Below are positions 29,781 through 38,526 of a stretch of 64,000 nt of DNA, piece after piece. The number at the start of each line of letters is the position of its first letter. Positions within the stretch are counted from its first letter, which is position 1. Origin of the DNA: Piscinibacter gummiphilus (GTDB lineage: Bacteria > Pseudomonadota > Gammaproteobacteria > Burkholderiales > Burkholderiaceae_C); NCBI RefSeq assembly GCF_032681285.1, contig NZ_CP136336.1:310001-374000 (forward strand), written 5' to 3'. Under the pieces are notes generated by a model. That model saw only the letters and a program-made list of their open reading frames with translations, was not told where the DNA came from and searched no databases. The translations under genes were made by a program, and so were the position numbers.

Positions 29781-30497
29781 TCAAAGCGAACGCAGGGAGA
29801 GATGGGCCAGCACGGCGAGCGGCGCGGTGTCGGCGCGCAGCACCCGCGGGCCGAGGCCCACGCGGCGGAAGCCGGCGGCTTCGGCGAGTTGCACTTCGGC
29901 GTCGCTCAGGCCGCCTTCGGGGCCGCTCAGGAACAAGGCCGCGCCCGTCTCTGGCAGGGCCGCGGTGCCGGCGCGGGGGTCGAGCACGCAGGCCGACATC
30001 CCGTCACGCACCGGCCCGTTCGCCAGCCATGCAGGCAAGGTGAGCACCGGCGCGATGGTGGGCACGCGGGTGCGCCCGCTCTGCTCACAGGCCGCGACCG
30101 CCACCGCCTGCCAGTGGGCCTGGCGTTTCTCGGCACGCTCGCCGGCCAGGCGCAGCACCGAGCGCTCGCACACGAGCGGCTGCAGCGCGGCCACGCCAAG
30201 CTCGGTGGCCTTCTCGACGAGCGTGTCCATGCGCTCGTTGGCCGGCATGCCGACCGCCAGCGTGACGTGCCGGGCCAGCTCGCGGTCGACCGGATCGTGC
30301 GTCAGGATCTGCACGCTCACCTGGCTGCGCCCCATCTGTTGCACGCGGGCCGAGCATTCGCCGCCCTGGCCATTGAAGAGCGTGAGGGCGTCGCCGGGCT
30401 GCAGGCGCAGCACCTGCACGTGCCGGGCCGGGCCGGGCGGCAGGTCGATCACGGTCTCGAGAGGAAGGGCTTGGTCGACGAACACGCGGGCGGGCAT
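29781..30497 (-). CDS. rsmE: 16S rRNA m3U1498 methyltransferase
   Basis: A 238-residue SPOUT methyltransferase. The N-terminal PUA-like start is MPARVFVDQ, and the trefoil-knot C-terminus contains FLSGPEGGLSDAEV and GLGPRVLRADTAPLAVLAHL, both RsmE hallmarks. The ATG at 30497 is chosen over one 18 bases upstream because the family begins here. RsmE methylates U1498 in the decoding region of the small subunit. Confidence 0.95.
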   Translation of the reverse strand: MPARVFVDQALPLETVIDLPPGPARHVQVLRLQPGDALTLFNGQGGECSARVQQMGRSQVSVQILTHDPVDRELARHVTLAVGMPANERMDTLVEKATELGVAALQPLVCERSVLRLAGERAEKRQAHWQAVAVAACEQSGRTRVPTIAPVLTLPAWLANGPVRDGMSACVLDPRAGTAALPETGAALFLSGPEGGLSDAEVQLAEAAGFRRVGLGPRVLRADTAPLAVLAHLSLRSL

Positions 30498-30544
30498 CCG
30501 GCGAGTGTGCCGCAAGCCGCACCGAGCAGCTCACTCCGCGCGCT

Positions 30545-31045
30545 TCAGCGCGCGATCCGGCGCAGCATCAGCCGCACACGTCGACGCAGCGCCTGCAGTG
30601 TGCGCCACAGCGCCGAGCGGTGCAGCGCGGCTTTCACGCGCGCCTTCGTCGCGATCCACCAGCCGAGCGCCCGCGCGAACCAGGCGTACTGCATCAGCTG
30701 CGCCTGTGTGAGCAGGTAGATGCGGCCCACGAGCGCGGTGCCGACGAGTTTCGCCACGACGATGACCAGGAGGCCGAGGCCGGCCTGGCCCCGGTGCATC
30801 AGCCACAGCGCGGCCAGCTTCACCGGGAAGAGCAGCACCGCGGGCACGATGAAGAGCAGCAGCGCGCCGAGCGGCGGCAGGCGCCGGATCGCGGCTTCGA
30901 GCCGTGCGAGCGGCGGCCAGCGGGCGCTCCACGCGACGCAGGCCGCGAGCGGGCGCCAGCCCCACTCCTCGACGAAGAGCACGACGGCGGCAACGCTCAG
31001 CAGCACGGCCCGAAGGCCGCGCCGCAGCGCTTGCACGAAATTCAA
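30545..31045 (-). CDS. Hypothetical membrane protein
   Basis: About 166 residues with a hydrophobic N-terminal helix (GLRAVLLSVAAVVLFVEEWGW) and two further membrane stretches (LGALLLFIVPAVLLFPVKLAAL and LGLLVIVVAKLVGTALVGRI). The C-terminus is very basic (LRRRVRLMLRRIAR). No ATG is available near the first helix; TTG at 31045 or GTG at 31036 is the likely start, and neither has a good ribosome-binding site. It lies between the preceding hypothetical gene and rsmE. No family recognised beyond a small inner-membrane protein common in Burkholderiales. Confidence 0.65.
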   Translation of the reverse strand: MNFVQALRRGLRAVLLSVAAVVLFVEEWGWRPLAACVAWSARWPPLARLEAAIRRLPPLGALLLFIVPAVLLFPVKLAALWLMHRGQAGLGLLVIVVAKLVGTALVGRIYLLTQAQLMQYAWFARALGWWIATKARVKAALHRSALWRTLQALRRRVRLMLRRIAR

Positions 31046-31070
31046 GATAAGCGGCCGGTCAGCCCGCCGG

Positions 31071-31571
31071 TCAACTGCCGTAGAGGGTGCGGCGGGCCTT
31101 GTCGGCGACGGCCACGCCCTTGCGCTCGCGGATCTGCTCGAGCACCCGGTCACCCACCGCGCGCAGCTCCTCGATGGTCGAGGCCTTCTCGACCGCAAGC
31201 GTGAGCGTGAAGCCGCGCAGGCCGAGTTCGCTCGAGATGAGCTGCGTCAGCCTGGCGGTGAACTGACCGTAGTCCATCTCCCCGGCTTCTTCGAGCGGCG
31301 GGGGCAGCGTCATCGGCTGGGTCGCGGCGCCGCCGCGGTCAGACGACGAGCCGGACGAACGCCCGTTCGACGACGAGGCGACCGGGGCGATCAATTGCAG
31401 CGATTCGAGGAACTTGAAGTCCTCGGGCTTCAGTCCGACCACGTTGGCCAGCAGCATCTCTTCGGTCTTGACCCCGTCGATCAGCAGCAGCAGGTTGCGC
31501 TGCAGGCGCTCTTTCACCAGCGCGCGTGCCTGCACTTCGGCTCGTCCTGCTTCGGTCTTGCTCCAGATCAC
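31071..31571 (-). CDS. Conserved hypothetical protein (166 aa)
   Basis: Start GTG at 31571 is chosen because GGGAGG stands six bases before it; a GTG at 31592 is less likely. The N-terminus (KTEAGRAEVQARAL, then LLLLIDGVKTEEML) resembles the start of a Burkholderiales family with a winged-helix-like region. A Ser/Gly-rich linker (about residues 70-95) leads to a helical C-terminal domain (GQFTARLTQLISSELGLRGF). No catalytic motif is visible. Possibly a regulatory or sensory accessory protein; function unknown. Confidence 0.7.
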   Translation of the reverse strand: MIWSKTEAGRAEVQARALVKERLQRNLLLLIDGVKTEEMLLANVVGLKPEDFKFLESLQLIAPVASSSNGRSSGSSSDRGGAATQPMTLPPPLEEAGEMDYGQFTARLTQLISSELGLRGFTLTLAVEKASTIEELRAVGDRVLEQIRERKGVAVADKARRTLYGS

Positions 31572-31766
31572 TGACAACCTCCCGTGGACCACGTGGTTTC
31601 GGCGACGGGGCTCGGTTGGCCCCTCACCAAACTCCCTTGGGGTCTGTATGCACCCCTTCGGTCACCCGCGCGCGGCGACGTTCCGCATTAGAACCGCCTC
31701 GCCACGAAATTTTCACGAATTCCCGCCGCTTGCGAAGGTATTGCGTCACGGCGGGCCAGGCGGAAG

Positions 31767-33440
31767 TCAGGCGGCCTTGTCGCGCAGCTCGCGACGCAGG
31801 ATCTTTCCGACCGGCGTCTTAGGCAGCTCGTTGCGGAACTCCACCACCTTGGGCCGTTTGTAGCCCGTCATGTTGGCCTCGCAATAGGCCCGCACATCGG
31901 CTTCGGTGACGGCGGGGTTGCTGCGCACGATGACGAGCTTCACCGCCTCGCCGGCCTTCGCGTCGGGCACGCCGACTGCGGCGCATTCGAGCACGCCGGG
32001 CATCTGCGTCACCACGTCTTCGACCTCGTTCGGGTACACGTTGAAGCCGCTCACGAGGATCATGTCCTTCTTGCGGTCGACGATGCGGAAGAAGCCGCGG
32101 TCGTCCACGGTGCCGATGTCGCCGGTGCGGAAGAAGCCGTCGGCCGTCATCACCTTCGCGGTCTCGTCGGGGCGCTGCCAGTAGCCGGCCATCACCTGCG
32201 GGCCGCGGATGGCGATCTCGCCCGGCGTGCCGGGCGGCACTTCGTTGCCGTCGTCATCGAGCAGCTTGAGCTCGGTGCCCGGCAGCGGCAGGCCGATGGT
32301 GCCGGTGAACTTGTCGCTGTCGGTCGGGTTGCAGGTGGCGGTGGGCGAGGTCTCCGACAGGCCGTAGCCTTCGACGATCGGGCAGCCGGTCTTCTCGAGC
32401 CACAGCTTAGCGGTGGCCTGCTGCACGGCCATGCCGCCACCCACCGAGATCCTGAGGTGGCTCCAGTCGACGGTGTTGAAGTCGGGGTGGTTGGCCATCG
32501 CCATGAAGAGCGTGTTCACCGCCGGGAAGCTGTGGATGCGCTCGCGCGACAGGTCCTTGAACACGGCGGGGATGTCGCGCGGGTTCGGGATGAGGATGTT
32601 GCAGCCGCCCATGCGCATACCGAGCATCATGTTCGAGGTGAAACCGAAGATGTGATACAGCGGCAGTGCGGCCACGGTGGTGATCTGCTCGCCGGGCGTC
32701 ATCTTCTTCAGCGCCGGCTGGTACCAGGCTTCGCACTGCAACGTGTTGGCCACGAGGTTGCGATGCAGCAGCACCGCGCCCTTGCTCACGCCAGTGGTGC
32801 CGCCGGTGTACTGCAGCACGGCGATGTCGGTCGGCTTGGTGTCGGGTGCGCGGTAGGCGGCCTTGCGGCCGGCGGCCACGGCGTCCTTGAAGCGCACGGC
32901 GTTGGGCAGGCTGAACGCCGGCACCATCTTCTTCACGTTGCGCACGACGTAGTTGACGATCAGGCCCTTCAGGCCAAGCATGTCGCCCATCGAGGCGAGG
33001 ATCACCTTCTTGGTCGGCACGGCGGCATAACAGGCCTGCAGCGTGGCGGCGAAGTTCTCGATGATGACGATGGCCTTGGCGCCCGAGTCCTTCAACTGGT
33101 GCTCGAGCTCGCGCGGGGTGTAGAGCGGGTTCACGTTCACCACCACCAGGCCGGCGCGGATGATCGCGGCCACGGCCACGGGGTACTGCGGCACGTTGGG
33201 CATCATGATCGCCACGCGGTCGCCCTTCTCCAGGCCCTGCGACTGCAGGTAGGCGGCAAGCGCCCGCGACTGCTCGTCGATCTGGGCGAAGGTGAAGCCC
33301 TTGCCCATGAACTTGTAGGCCGTGGCCGAGGCGTGCTTCTTGAACGACTCTTCGAGCAGGGCCAGCAACGACGGGTACTGCCCGAAGTCGATCTGCTCAG
33401 GCACGCTGGCCGGGTACTGCTTGAGCCACACTTTTTCCAT
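31767..33440 (-). CDS. fadD: Long-chain fatty acid-CoA ligase
   Basis: A 557-residue acyl-adenylate-forming enzyme that activates fatty acids to acyl-CoA for beta-oxidation. AMP-binding P-loop YTGGTTGVSKGAVLLHRN, EGYGLSETSP, FRTGDIGTVDDRGFF, DRKKDMILVSGFNVYPNEVE and the C-terminal Lys in TPVGKILRREL are all present. ATG at 33440 has GGAG upstream; it gives the family start MEKVWLKQYPASVP. A perfect 12-bp palindrome lies about 100 bases upstream. It stands alone and links to the lipases (fatty-acid release) and malate synthase (acetyl-CoA assimilation) elsewhere in this window. Confidence 0.95.
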   Translation of the reverse strand: MEKVWLKQYPASVPEQIDFGQYPSLLALLEESFKKHASATAYKFMGKGFTFAQIDEQSRALAAYLQSQGLEKGDRVAIMMPNVPQYPVAVAAIIRAGLVVVNVNPLYTPRELEHQLKDSGAKAIVIIENFAATLQACYAAVPTKKVILASMGDMLGLKGLIVNYVVRNVKKMVPAFSLPNAVRFKDAVAAGRKAAYRAPDTKPTDIAVLQYTGGTTGVSKGAVLLHRNLVANTLQCEAWYQPALKKMTPGEQITTVAALPLYHIFGFTSNMMLGMRMGGCNILIPNPRDIPAVFKDLSRERIHSFPAVNTLFMAMANHPDFNTVDWSHLRISVGGGMAVQQATAKLWLEKTGCPIVEGYGLSETSPTATCNPTDSDKFTGTIGLPLPGTELKLLDDDGNEVPPGTPGEIAIRGPQVMAGYWQRPDETAKVMTADGFFRTGDIGTVDDRGFFRIVDRKKDMILVSGFNVYPNEVEDVVTQMPGVLECAAVGVPDAKAGEAVKLVIVRSNPAVTEADVRAYCEANMTGYKRPKVVEFRNELPKTPVGKILRRELRDKAA

Positions 33441-33536
33441 TTTTGATTTCTCCGAAAGAGAGTCCGAGACCGCGGTCTGCATGAAGCGGGCGATTCTGAC
33501 GTGGAACTGACGTGTACTCCATCAGGGGTTTCGAGC

Positions 33537-33548
33537 GAACGATCGTTC
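33537..33548. promoter_or_regulatory. Perfect palindrome upstream of fadD, candidate TetR-family operator
   Basis: GAACGATCGTTC lies 97 bases upstream of the fadD start. TetR-type fatty-acid regulators of proteobacteria bind similar short palindromes, so this could mediate acyl-CoA control of fadD. No regulator gene is adjacent. Confidence 0.4.
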
Positions 33549-33589
33549 TTTTCTGAGTTTTTGCCTCTAGAAAGGGCCCCAAAAGACAT

Positions 33590-33622
33590 CGGCCCAGACC
33601 CCCTTTGGAAGGGTCTGGGCCG
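33590..33622 (-). terminator. Terminator after pntB
   Basis: A 12-bp perfect stem CGGCCCAGACCC/GGGTCTGGGCCG with a nine-base loop, 30 bases after the pntB stop. The T stretch following on the reverse strand (ATGTCTTTT) is interrupted, so termination may be partial. Confidence 0.65.
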
Positions 33623-33651
33623 AGAACTACGTCACGACTGGCGAGGCGTGC

Positions 33652-35076
33652 CTACTCGACCGCCTTCACCATGTCTTCCACGACCTTCTTCGCATCGCCG
33701 AAGACCATCATGGTCTTGTCCATGTAGAAGAGTTCGTTGTCAAGGCCGGCATAACCGGCGGCCATCGAGCGCTTGTTGACGATGATGGTCTTGGCCTTGT
33801 ACGCCTCGAGGATGGGCATGCCGTAGATCGGGCTGCCCTTCACGTGCGCAGCCGGGTTCACCACGTCGTTGGCGCCGAGGATGATGGCCACGTCGGCCTG
33901 GCCGAATTCGCCGTTGATGTCTTCCATCTCGAAGACCTGGTCGTAGGGCACTTCGGCTTCGGCGAGCAGCACGTTCATGTGGCCCGGCATGCGGCCGGCC
34001 ACCGGGTGGATGGCGTACTTCACCGTCACGCCCTTCTCGGTCAGCTTGGCGGCGAGTTCCTTCACCGCGTGCTGGGCGCGGGCGACGGCCAGGCCATAGC
34101 CCGGCACGATCACCACCGTCTCGGCATTGCCGAGCACGAAGGCTGCGTCGTCGGCGCTGCCGCTCTTCACGTTGCGCTGCTGCTGAGCGCCGCCCACCGC
34201 CGCCGTGGCGTCACCGCCAAAGCCGCCGAGGATCACGTTGAAGAACGAGCGGTTCATCGCCTTGCACATGATGTAGCTCAGGATCGCGCCCGACGAGCCC
34301 ACCAGCGAACCGGCAATGATCAGCATGCTGTTGTTGAGCGAGAAGCCGATGCCGGCTGCCGCCCAGCCCGAGTAGCTGTTGAGCATCGACACCACCACCG
34401 GCATGTCGGCGCCGCCGATCGGGATGATGATCAGCACGCCCATCACGAAGCTCAGCGCGAGCATCGCGAAGAAGGCGTTCCAGTTGCCGGTGAACATGAA
34501 CACGAGGCCGAGGCCCACGGTGGCCAGGCCCAGCACCAGGTTCAGCATGTGCTGGCCGGCGAACACGACCGGCGCACCCTGGAACAGGCGGAACTTGTAC
34601 TTGCCCGAGAGCTTGCCGAAGGCGATCACCGAGCCGCTGAAGGTGATGGCGCCGATGGCCGCACCGAGGAAGAGCTCCAGCCGGTTGCCGGTGGGGATCG
34701 GGTCGCCCTTGGCCGCGATGTTGAACGCATGCGGCTCGGCCACGGCGGCCACCGCGATGAACACCGCGGCCAGGCCGATCATGCTGTGCATGAAGGCGAC
34801 CAGCTCGGGCATCTTGGTCATCTCGACGCGCTTGGCCATGATGGCGCCGGCCGTGCCGCCCACCAGCAGGCCCAGCAGCACCCAGCCGAGGCCGAGGGCG
34901 CTGCCGCCGGCCAGCTTGACGATCAGGGCGCCGGTGGTCACCACGGCGATGGCCATGCCGACCATGCCGAAGAGGTTGCCGCGGATCGACGTGGTCGGGT
35001 GGCTCAGGCCCTTCAGGGCCTGGATGAAGCAGATGCTCGCAACGAGGTAGAGCAGCGTGACGACATTCATGCTCAT
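33652..35076 (-). CDS. pntB: NAD(P) transhydrogenase beta subunit
   Basis: A 474-residue membrane subunit. About nine transmembrane helices (residues 5-265) form the proton channel with the PntA2 subunit. The C-terminal NADP-binding dIII domain has VIVPGYGLAVARAQH, HPVAGRMPGHMNVLLAEA, GANDVVNPAA and NKRSMAAGYAGLDN. The enzyme reduces NADP+ with NADH using the proton gradient. Its start overlaps the end of pntA2 by four bases (35073-35076). Last gene of a four-gene operon that also includes panD. Confidence 0.96.
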   Translation of the reverse strand: MSMNVVTLLYLVASICFIQALKGLSHPTTSIRGNLFGMVGMAIAVVTTGALIVKLAGGSALGLGWVLLGLLVGGTAGAIMAKRVEMTKMPELVAFMHSMIGLAAVFIAVAAVAEPHAFNIAAKGDPIPTGNRLELFLGAAIGAITFSGSVIAFGKLSGKYKFRLFQGAPVVFAGQHMLNLVLGLATVGLGLVFMFTGNWNAFFAMLALSFVMGVLIIIPIGGADMPVVVSMLNSYSGWAAAGIGFSLNNSMLIIAGSLVGSSGAILSYIMCKAMNRSFFNVILGGFGGDATAAVGGAQQQRNVKSGSADDAAFVLGNAETVVIVPGYGLAVARAQHAVKELAAKLTEKGVTVKYAIHPVAGRMPGHMNVLLAEAEVPYDQVFEMEDINGEFGQADVAIILGANDVVNPAAHVKGSPIYGMPILEAYKAKTIIVNKRSMAAGYAGLDNELFYMDKTMMVFGDAKKVVEDMVKAVE

Positions 35077-35393
35077 TTCGCGCCCTCCTTGGCGGGGGCC
35101 TTCTTCTCTTTCTTCTTGAACATCTCGAGCATTCGCCGTGTGACCAGGAAGCCGCCGAAGACGTTGACCGCGGCCAGCGCCACGGCGAGCACGCCCATGG
35201 TCTTGCCAAGCGGTGTCTCGGTGAGTGCGGCGGCCAGCATGGCGCCCACGATCACGATGGCCGAGATGGCGTTGGTCACGGCCATCAGCGGGGTGTGCAG
35301 GGCGGGGGTGACCGTCCAGACCACGTGGTAGCCCACGTAGATCGCGAGCACGAAGATGATGAGGTTGGTGATGGTCGGCGAGATGATGTCCAT
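35073..35393 (-). CDS. pntA2: NAD(P) transhydrogenase alpha subunit, membrane part
   Basis: A 106-residue protein with three hydrophobic helices (TNLIIFVLAIYVGYHVVW, then MAVTNAISAIVIVGAMLAAA and MGVLAVALAAVNVFGGFLVT) and a Lys-rich C-terminus. This is the membrane segment of the split alpha subunit found in many bacteria in which PntA is encoded by two genes. It is encoded between panD (18 bases upstream) and pntB. Confidence 0.93.
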   Translation of the reverse strand: MDIISPTITNLIIFVLAIYVGYHVVWTVTPALHTPLMAVTNAISAIVIVGAMLAAALTETPLGKTMGVLAVALAAVNVFGGFLVTRRMLEMFKKKEKKAPAKEGAK

Positions 35394-35411
35394 CCGACGT
35401 TCTCCTTGTGA

Positions 35412-35777
35412 TTAGAGCTTGCGAATTTCTTTGACGTGGTTGCGCTCGTCGAGCAGCACCACGGTCGGCTTGTAGGTGGCGGAGTTGACCTCGCTCATCG
35501 TCGCGTAGGTGCAGATGATGAGCAGGTCGCCCACATGTGCACGGCGGGCGGCGGCGCCGTTCAGGGAGATCGTCCCCGAGCCGCGCGGCGCCTTGATGAT
35601 GTAGGTCGAGAAGCGCTCGCCGTTGTTGATGTTGTAGAGCTCGATGCGCTCGTACTCCACCATGTTGGCGGCTTCCAGCAGGTCTTCATCGATGCCGCAC
35701 GAGCCCTCGTAGTGCAGGTCGGCTTCAGTGACGGTGGCGCGGTGCAACTTCGCCCGCAGCATCACTCGGTTGTTCAT
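35412..35777 (-). CDS. panD: Aspartate 1-decarboxylase
   Basis: A 121-residue precursor of the pyruvoyl enzyme that makes beta-alanine for pantothenate. The self-cleavage site is Gly25-Ser26 in [31 protein letters not shown] is the second family hallmark. Full length compared with the usual about 126. It lies between pntA1 (9 bases upstream) and pntA2 (18 bases downstream), so it is transcribed inside the transhydrogenase operon. The pathway's ketopantoate reductase uses NADPH, which the transhydrogenase supplies, but the functional link is inference. Confidence 0.95.
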   Translation of the reverse strand: MNNRVMLRAKLHRATVTEADLHYEGSCGIDEDLLEAANMVEYERIELYNINNGERFSTYIIKAPRGSGTISLNGAAARRAHVGDLLIICTYATMSEVNSATYKPTVVLLDERNHVKEIRKL

Positions 35778-35786
35778 GCTGGCCTC

Positions 35787-36902
35787 TTACTTCCGCTTCA
35801 CTTCGCCGCCCTGCGTCATCAGGCAGGCGGCCACGATGTCGTCGTCCATCGGCACGTTGAAGCCACCTTCCTTGGTGATGACGAGCTTCAGGAAGTCGAG
35901 CACGTTGCGCGCGTAGAGCGCGCTGGCATCGGCGGCCACGAGTGCCGGCAGGTTGGTCTCGCCGACCAGCGTGACGCCGTGCTTCACGACCGTCTTGTTG
36001 GCCTCGGTCAGCGGGCAGTTGCCGCCTTGCGCGGCGGCGAGGTCAACGATCACCGAGCCCGGCTTCATCGCCTTGACCATCTCTTCGGTCACGAGCACCG
36101 GCGCGGCGCGGCCGGGGATGAGGGCGGTGGTGATGACGATGTCGGCCGCGGCCACACGCTTGGCCACCTCGACCTTCTGGCGGTCGAGCCAGCTCTGCGG
36201 CATCGGCTTGGCGTAGCCGCCCACACCTTCGGCGGCTTCCTTCTCTTCCGGCGTGTCGTAGGACACGTCGATGAACTTCGCGCCCAGCGACTCGACCTGT
36301 TCCTTCACCGAAGGCCGCACGTCGGAGGCCTCGATCACCGCGCCCAGGCGCTTGGCGGTGGCAATCGCCTGCAGGCCAGCCACGCCCACGCCGAGGATCA
36401 CGACGCGCGCGGCCTTCACCGTGCCGGCGGCGGTCATCAGCATCGGGAAGAAGCGCTGGTACTTGTCGGCGGCGATCATCACAGCCTTGTAGCCGGCGAT
36501 GTTGGCCTGCGAGGACAGCACGTCCATGCTCTGCGCACGCGTCGTGCGCGGCGCGGCTTCGAGCGCGAAGCTCGTGAGGCCGGCGCGGGCGATGCGCTGC
36601 AGGCCGGCGGCGTCAAAGGGGTTGAGCATGCCGACGAGGTTGGCGCCGCTCTTCATCAGCGACAGCTCGGAGTCGACCGGCGCGCGCACCTTGAGCACCA
36701 GGTCGGCGCCCAAGGCCCCGGCCTGGTCGGTGATCTCGGCACCGGCGGCGATGTAGGCCTCGTCGGTGGCACTGGCGGCCACGCCGGCACCCGACTGGAT
36801 GCGCAGGGTGTGCCCCTGGGCCTTGAGTTTCTTCGCGGTTTCAGGCGTGACGGCCACGCGCGTCTCACCGGCCACCGTCTCGAGCGGTACCCCAATCAAC
36901 AT
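35787..36902 (-). CDS. pntA1: NAD(P) transhydrogenase alpha subunit, soluble NAD-binding part
   Basis: A 371-residue dI domain: MLIGVPLETVAGETRVAVTP, the NAD-binding Rossmann motif VVILGVGVAGLQAIATAKRLG, the RQD-loop region, SVIVDLAAAQGGNC and GFNVPMDDDIVA near the end. GGAGGAG lies eight bases before the ATG at 36902. It binds NADH and transfers hydride to NADP on PntB. First gene of the pntA1-panD-pntA2-pntB operon, divergent from the Nudix gene. Confidence 0.95.
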   Translation of the reverse strand: MLIGVPLETVAGETRVAVTPETAKKLKAQGHTLRIQSGAGVAASATDEAYIAAGAEITDQAGALGADLVLKVRAPVDSELSLMKSGANLVGMLNPFDAAGLQRIARAGLTSFALEAAPRTTRAQSMDVLSSQANIAGYKAVMIAADKYQRFFPMLMTAAGTVKAARVVILGVGVAGLQAIATAKRLGAVIEASDVRPSVKEQVESLGAKFIDVSYDTPEEKEAAEGVGGYAKPMPQSWLDRQKVEVAKRVAAADIVITTALIPGRAAPVLVTEEMVKAMKPGSVIVDLAAAQGGNCPLTEANKTVVKHGVTLVGETNLPALVAADASALYARNVLDFLKLVITKEGGFNVPMDDDIVAACLMTQGGEVKRK

Positions 36903-37029
36903 GGAACTGACTCCTCCGTCGCGGGCGCAGCCCATCGAGCTTGCGCTGAACTTACAAAAACACGCGAGCGTAACGCATCGCGCGCACGTCGTCGTCGCCT
37001 TGGTGTCACAGGAGAGACACGCGACTACC

Positions 37030-37542
37030 ATGCCGCCCATGTCTGAACGTTGGAAGCCCAGTGTCACCGTGGCCGCGGTCATCGAGCGCGTGGTTGACGG
37101 CGAGAGCCGCTTTCTGTTGGTGGAAGAAGACACCGCCGAAGGTCTGAAGCTCAACAACCCGGCCGGCCACCTTGAAGAGGGCGAGACGCCCGAGCAGGGC
37201 GTGCAGCGCGAGGTGCTCGAAGAGACGGCCTGCGCCTTCGCGCCGCAGTGCGTGGTGGGTGTGTACCTGTCGCGTTTCCAGCGGCCGGCCACCGGCGAAG
37301 ACGTGACCTATGTGCGCCTGGCCTACGGCGGCACCGTCGGCGCGCCCGACCCGGCCCGCCGGCTCGACGAAGGCATCGTGCGCACCCTGTGGATGAGCCT
37401 GCCCGAGCTGCGCGCGAGCCGCGAGCGCCACCGCAGCGCCCTCGTGCTCGCCTGCATCGAAGACTATCTCGCCGGCCGGCGCCACCCGCTCTCGCTCGTG
37501 CACGCCGATGCGACGGTGCACACGCCCGAGATCAAGCGCTGA
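37030..37542 (+). CDS. nudJ: Nudix hydrolase (NudJ-like phosphatase)
   Basis: A 170-residue Nudix protein. The Nudix box GHLEEGETPEQGVQREVLEE is intact with the metal-binding Glu residues. Flanking sequence (SVTVAAVIE, LNNPAGHLE, YLSRFQ) matches the NudJ/YmfB group, which removes terminal phosphates from thiamine pyrophosphate, dGTP and prenyl diphosphates. Start at 37030 is favoured by AGGAGA 13 bases upstream; 37039 is an alternative. In many proteobacteria nudJ sits next to mnmA; here mnmA is 5 kb downstream. Confidence 0.88.
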   Translation: MPPMSERWKPSVTVAAVIERVVDGESRFLLVEEDTAEGLKLNNPAGHLEEGETPEQGVQREVLEETACAFAPQCVVGVYLSRFQRPATGEDVTYVRLAYGGTVGAPDPARRLDEGIVRTLWMSLPELRASRERHRSALVLACIEDYLAGRRHPLSLVHADATVHTPEIKR

Positions 37543-37624
37543 GCGGCACCCGTCCTGACAGGCCGTTGGCAGCAGCCCCCGCCCACGATCGGCCCTTTCG
37601 CCGCACAAGCACAGGAGCCGACAC

Positions 37625-38116
37625 ATGCCATTGCCCACCGCCCCCACCGCCCCCCACGATTTCGACTTCATCGTCGGCGACTGGCGCGTGCAGCACCGCC
37701 GCCTGAACGCCCGCCTCGCAGGCTGCACGGAATGGACCGCGTTCGAGGGCCTGTCGTCCACACGCCCGACCCTGGGGGGCTTCGGCAACCTCGAAGACAA
37801 CCTGCTGCACTTGCCCGACGGCGAGGTGCGCGCCATCGCGGTGCGGTCCTACGACCCGGCGAGTGCCACCTGGGCGATCTGGTGGCTCGACGGCCGCCAC
37901 CCGCATCGGCTCGACGTGCCGGTGGTGGGCCGGTTCTCCGAGGGCGTGGGGGTCTTCCACGCCGACGACACCCTCGACGGGCGGCCCATCCGCGTGCGCT
38001 TCATCTGGCGCCCCAACCCCGGGGCTCACCCGACCTGGGAGCAAGCCTTCTCGCCCGATGCCGGCGCCACCTGGGAAACCAACTGGACCATGGAGTTCAC
38101 ACGCCTTGAACGCTGA
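37625..38116 (+). CDS. DUF1579-like protein
   Basis: A 163-residue protein starting with a Pro/Ala stretch and HDFDFIVGDWRVQHRRL, the pattern of the DUF1579/lipocalin-like family that forms a small beta barrel. Conserved features are WWLDGRHPH and WEQAFSPDAGATWETNW. No signal peptide is visible, so it is probably cytoplasmic. Ligand unknown. AGGAG is present upstream. Its last codons overlap the next gene by 11 bases. Confidence 0.75.
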   Translation: MPLPTAPTAPHDFDFIVGDWRVQHRRLNARLAGCTEWTAFEGLSSTRPTLGGFGNLEDNLLHLPDGEVRAIAVRSYDPASATWAIWWLDGRHPHRLDVPVVGRFSEGVGVFHADDTLDGRPIRVRFIWRPNPGAHPTWEQAFSPDAGATWETNWTMEFTRLER

Positions 38117-38510
38117 GCGCATCCGCCACGCCCTGCTGTGCGGCCTTGGCTGGCTGGCGCTCACCGGCCCGGCCGGCGCGCAGGTGGCCGGCGGCTGCAA
38201 CTGCTTCCCGCCCGAGGTGCAGGAGAAGACCGCGCGCGAGGCGCTCGACAAGGCGCGGCTGGCGGTCTACGGCCGGGTGGTCGAGGTCGACGCCGCCACC
38301 GGCCGGGCGCTCTTGAGGGTGCTCGAATCGTTCAAGGGGCCGGCGAACGACGCGCTGGTGCCGCTCCTGCCCGCCACGGCGGCGTGCCTGGCGAGCAGCG
38401 TGAGGGTGGGCGACGAACGCCTGCTGCTCGCCTTCGACGAGCCGACGAGCGCCTGCGACACCCACCCGCCCGAGCACTATTTGCTCGCGGCCTTCCGCGC
38501 GCTGCGCTGA
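38106..38510 (+). CDS. Secreted cysteine-containing protein, possible NTR/TIMP-like domain
   Basis: A 134-residue protein with a TTG start at 38106 inside the end of the previous gene; GGAG lies 10 bases upstream and no ATG is available. A signal peptide (HALLCGLGWLALTGPAGA) is followed by GGCNCFPPE with two close cysteines, then ARLAVYGRVVEVD and LRVLESFKGP, and a Cys-containing C-terminal part (ACLASS, SACDTHPPEH). The CxC start followed by a beta-barrel-like GxVVxV strand resembles the tissue-inhibitor/netrin fold found in some secreted bacterial proteins. This fold guess is tentative. Confidence 0.6.
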   Translation: MNAERIRHALLCGLGWLALTGPAGAQVAGGCNCFPPEVQEKTAREALDKARLAVYGRVVEVDAATGRALLRVLESFKGPANDALVPLLPATAACLASSVRVGDERLLLAFDEPTSACDTHPPEHYLLAAFRALR

Positions 38511-38526
38511 CGGCCGCGGCCTCGCG

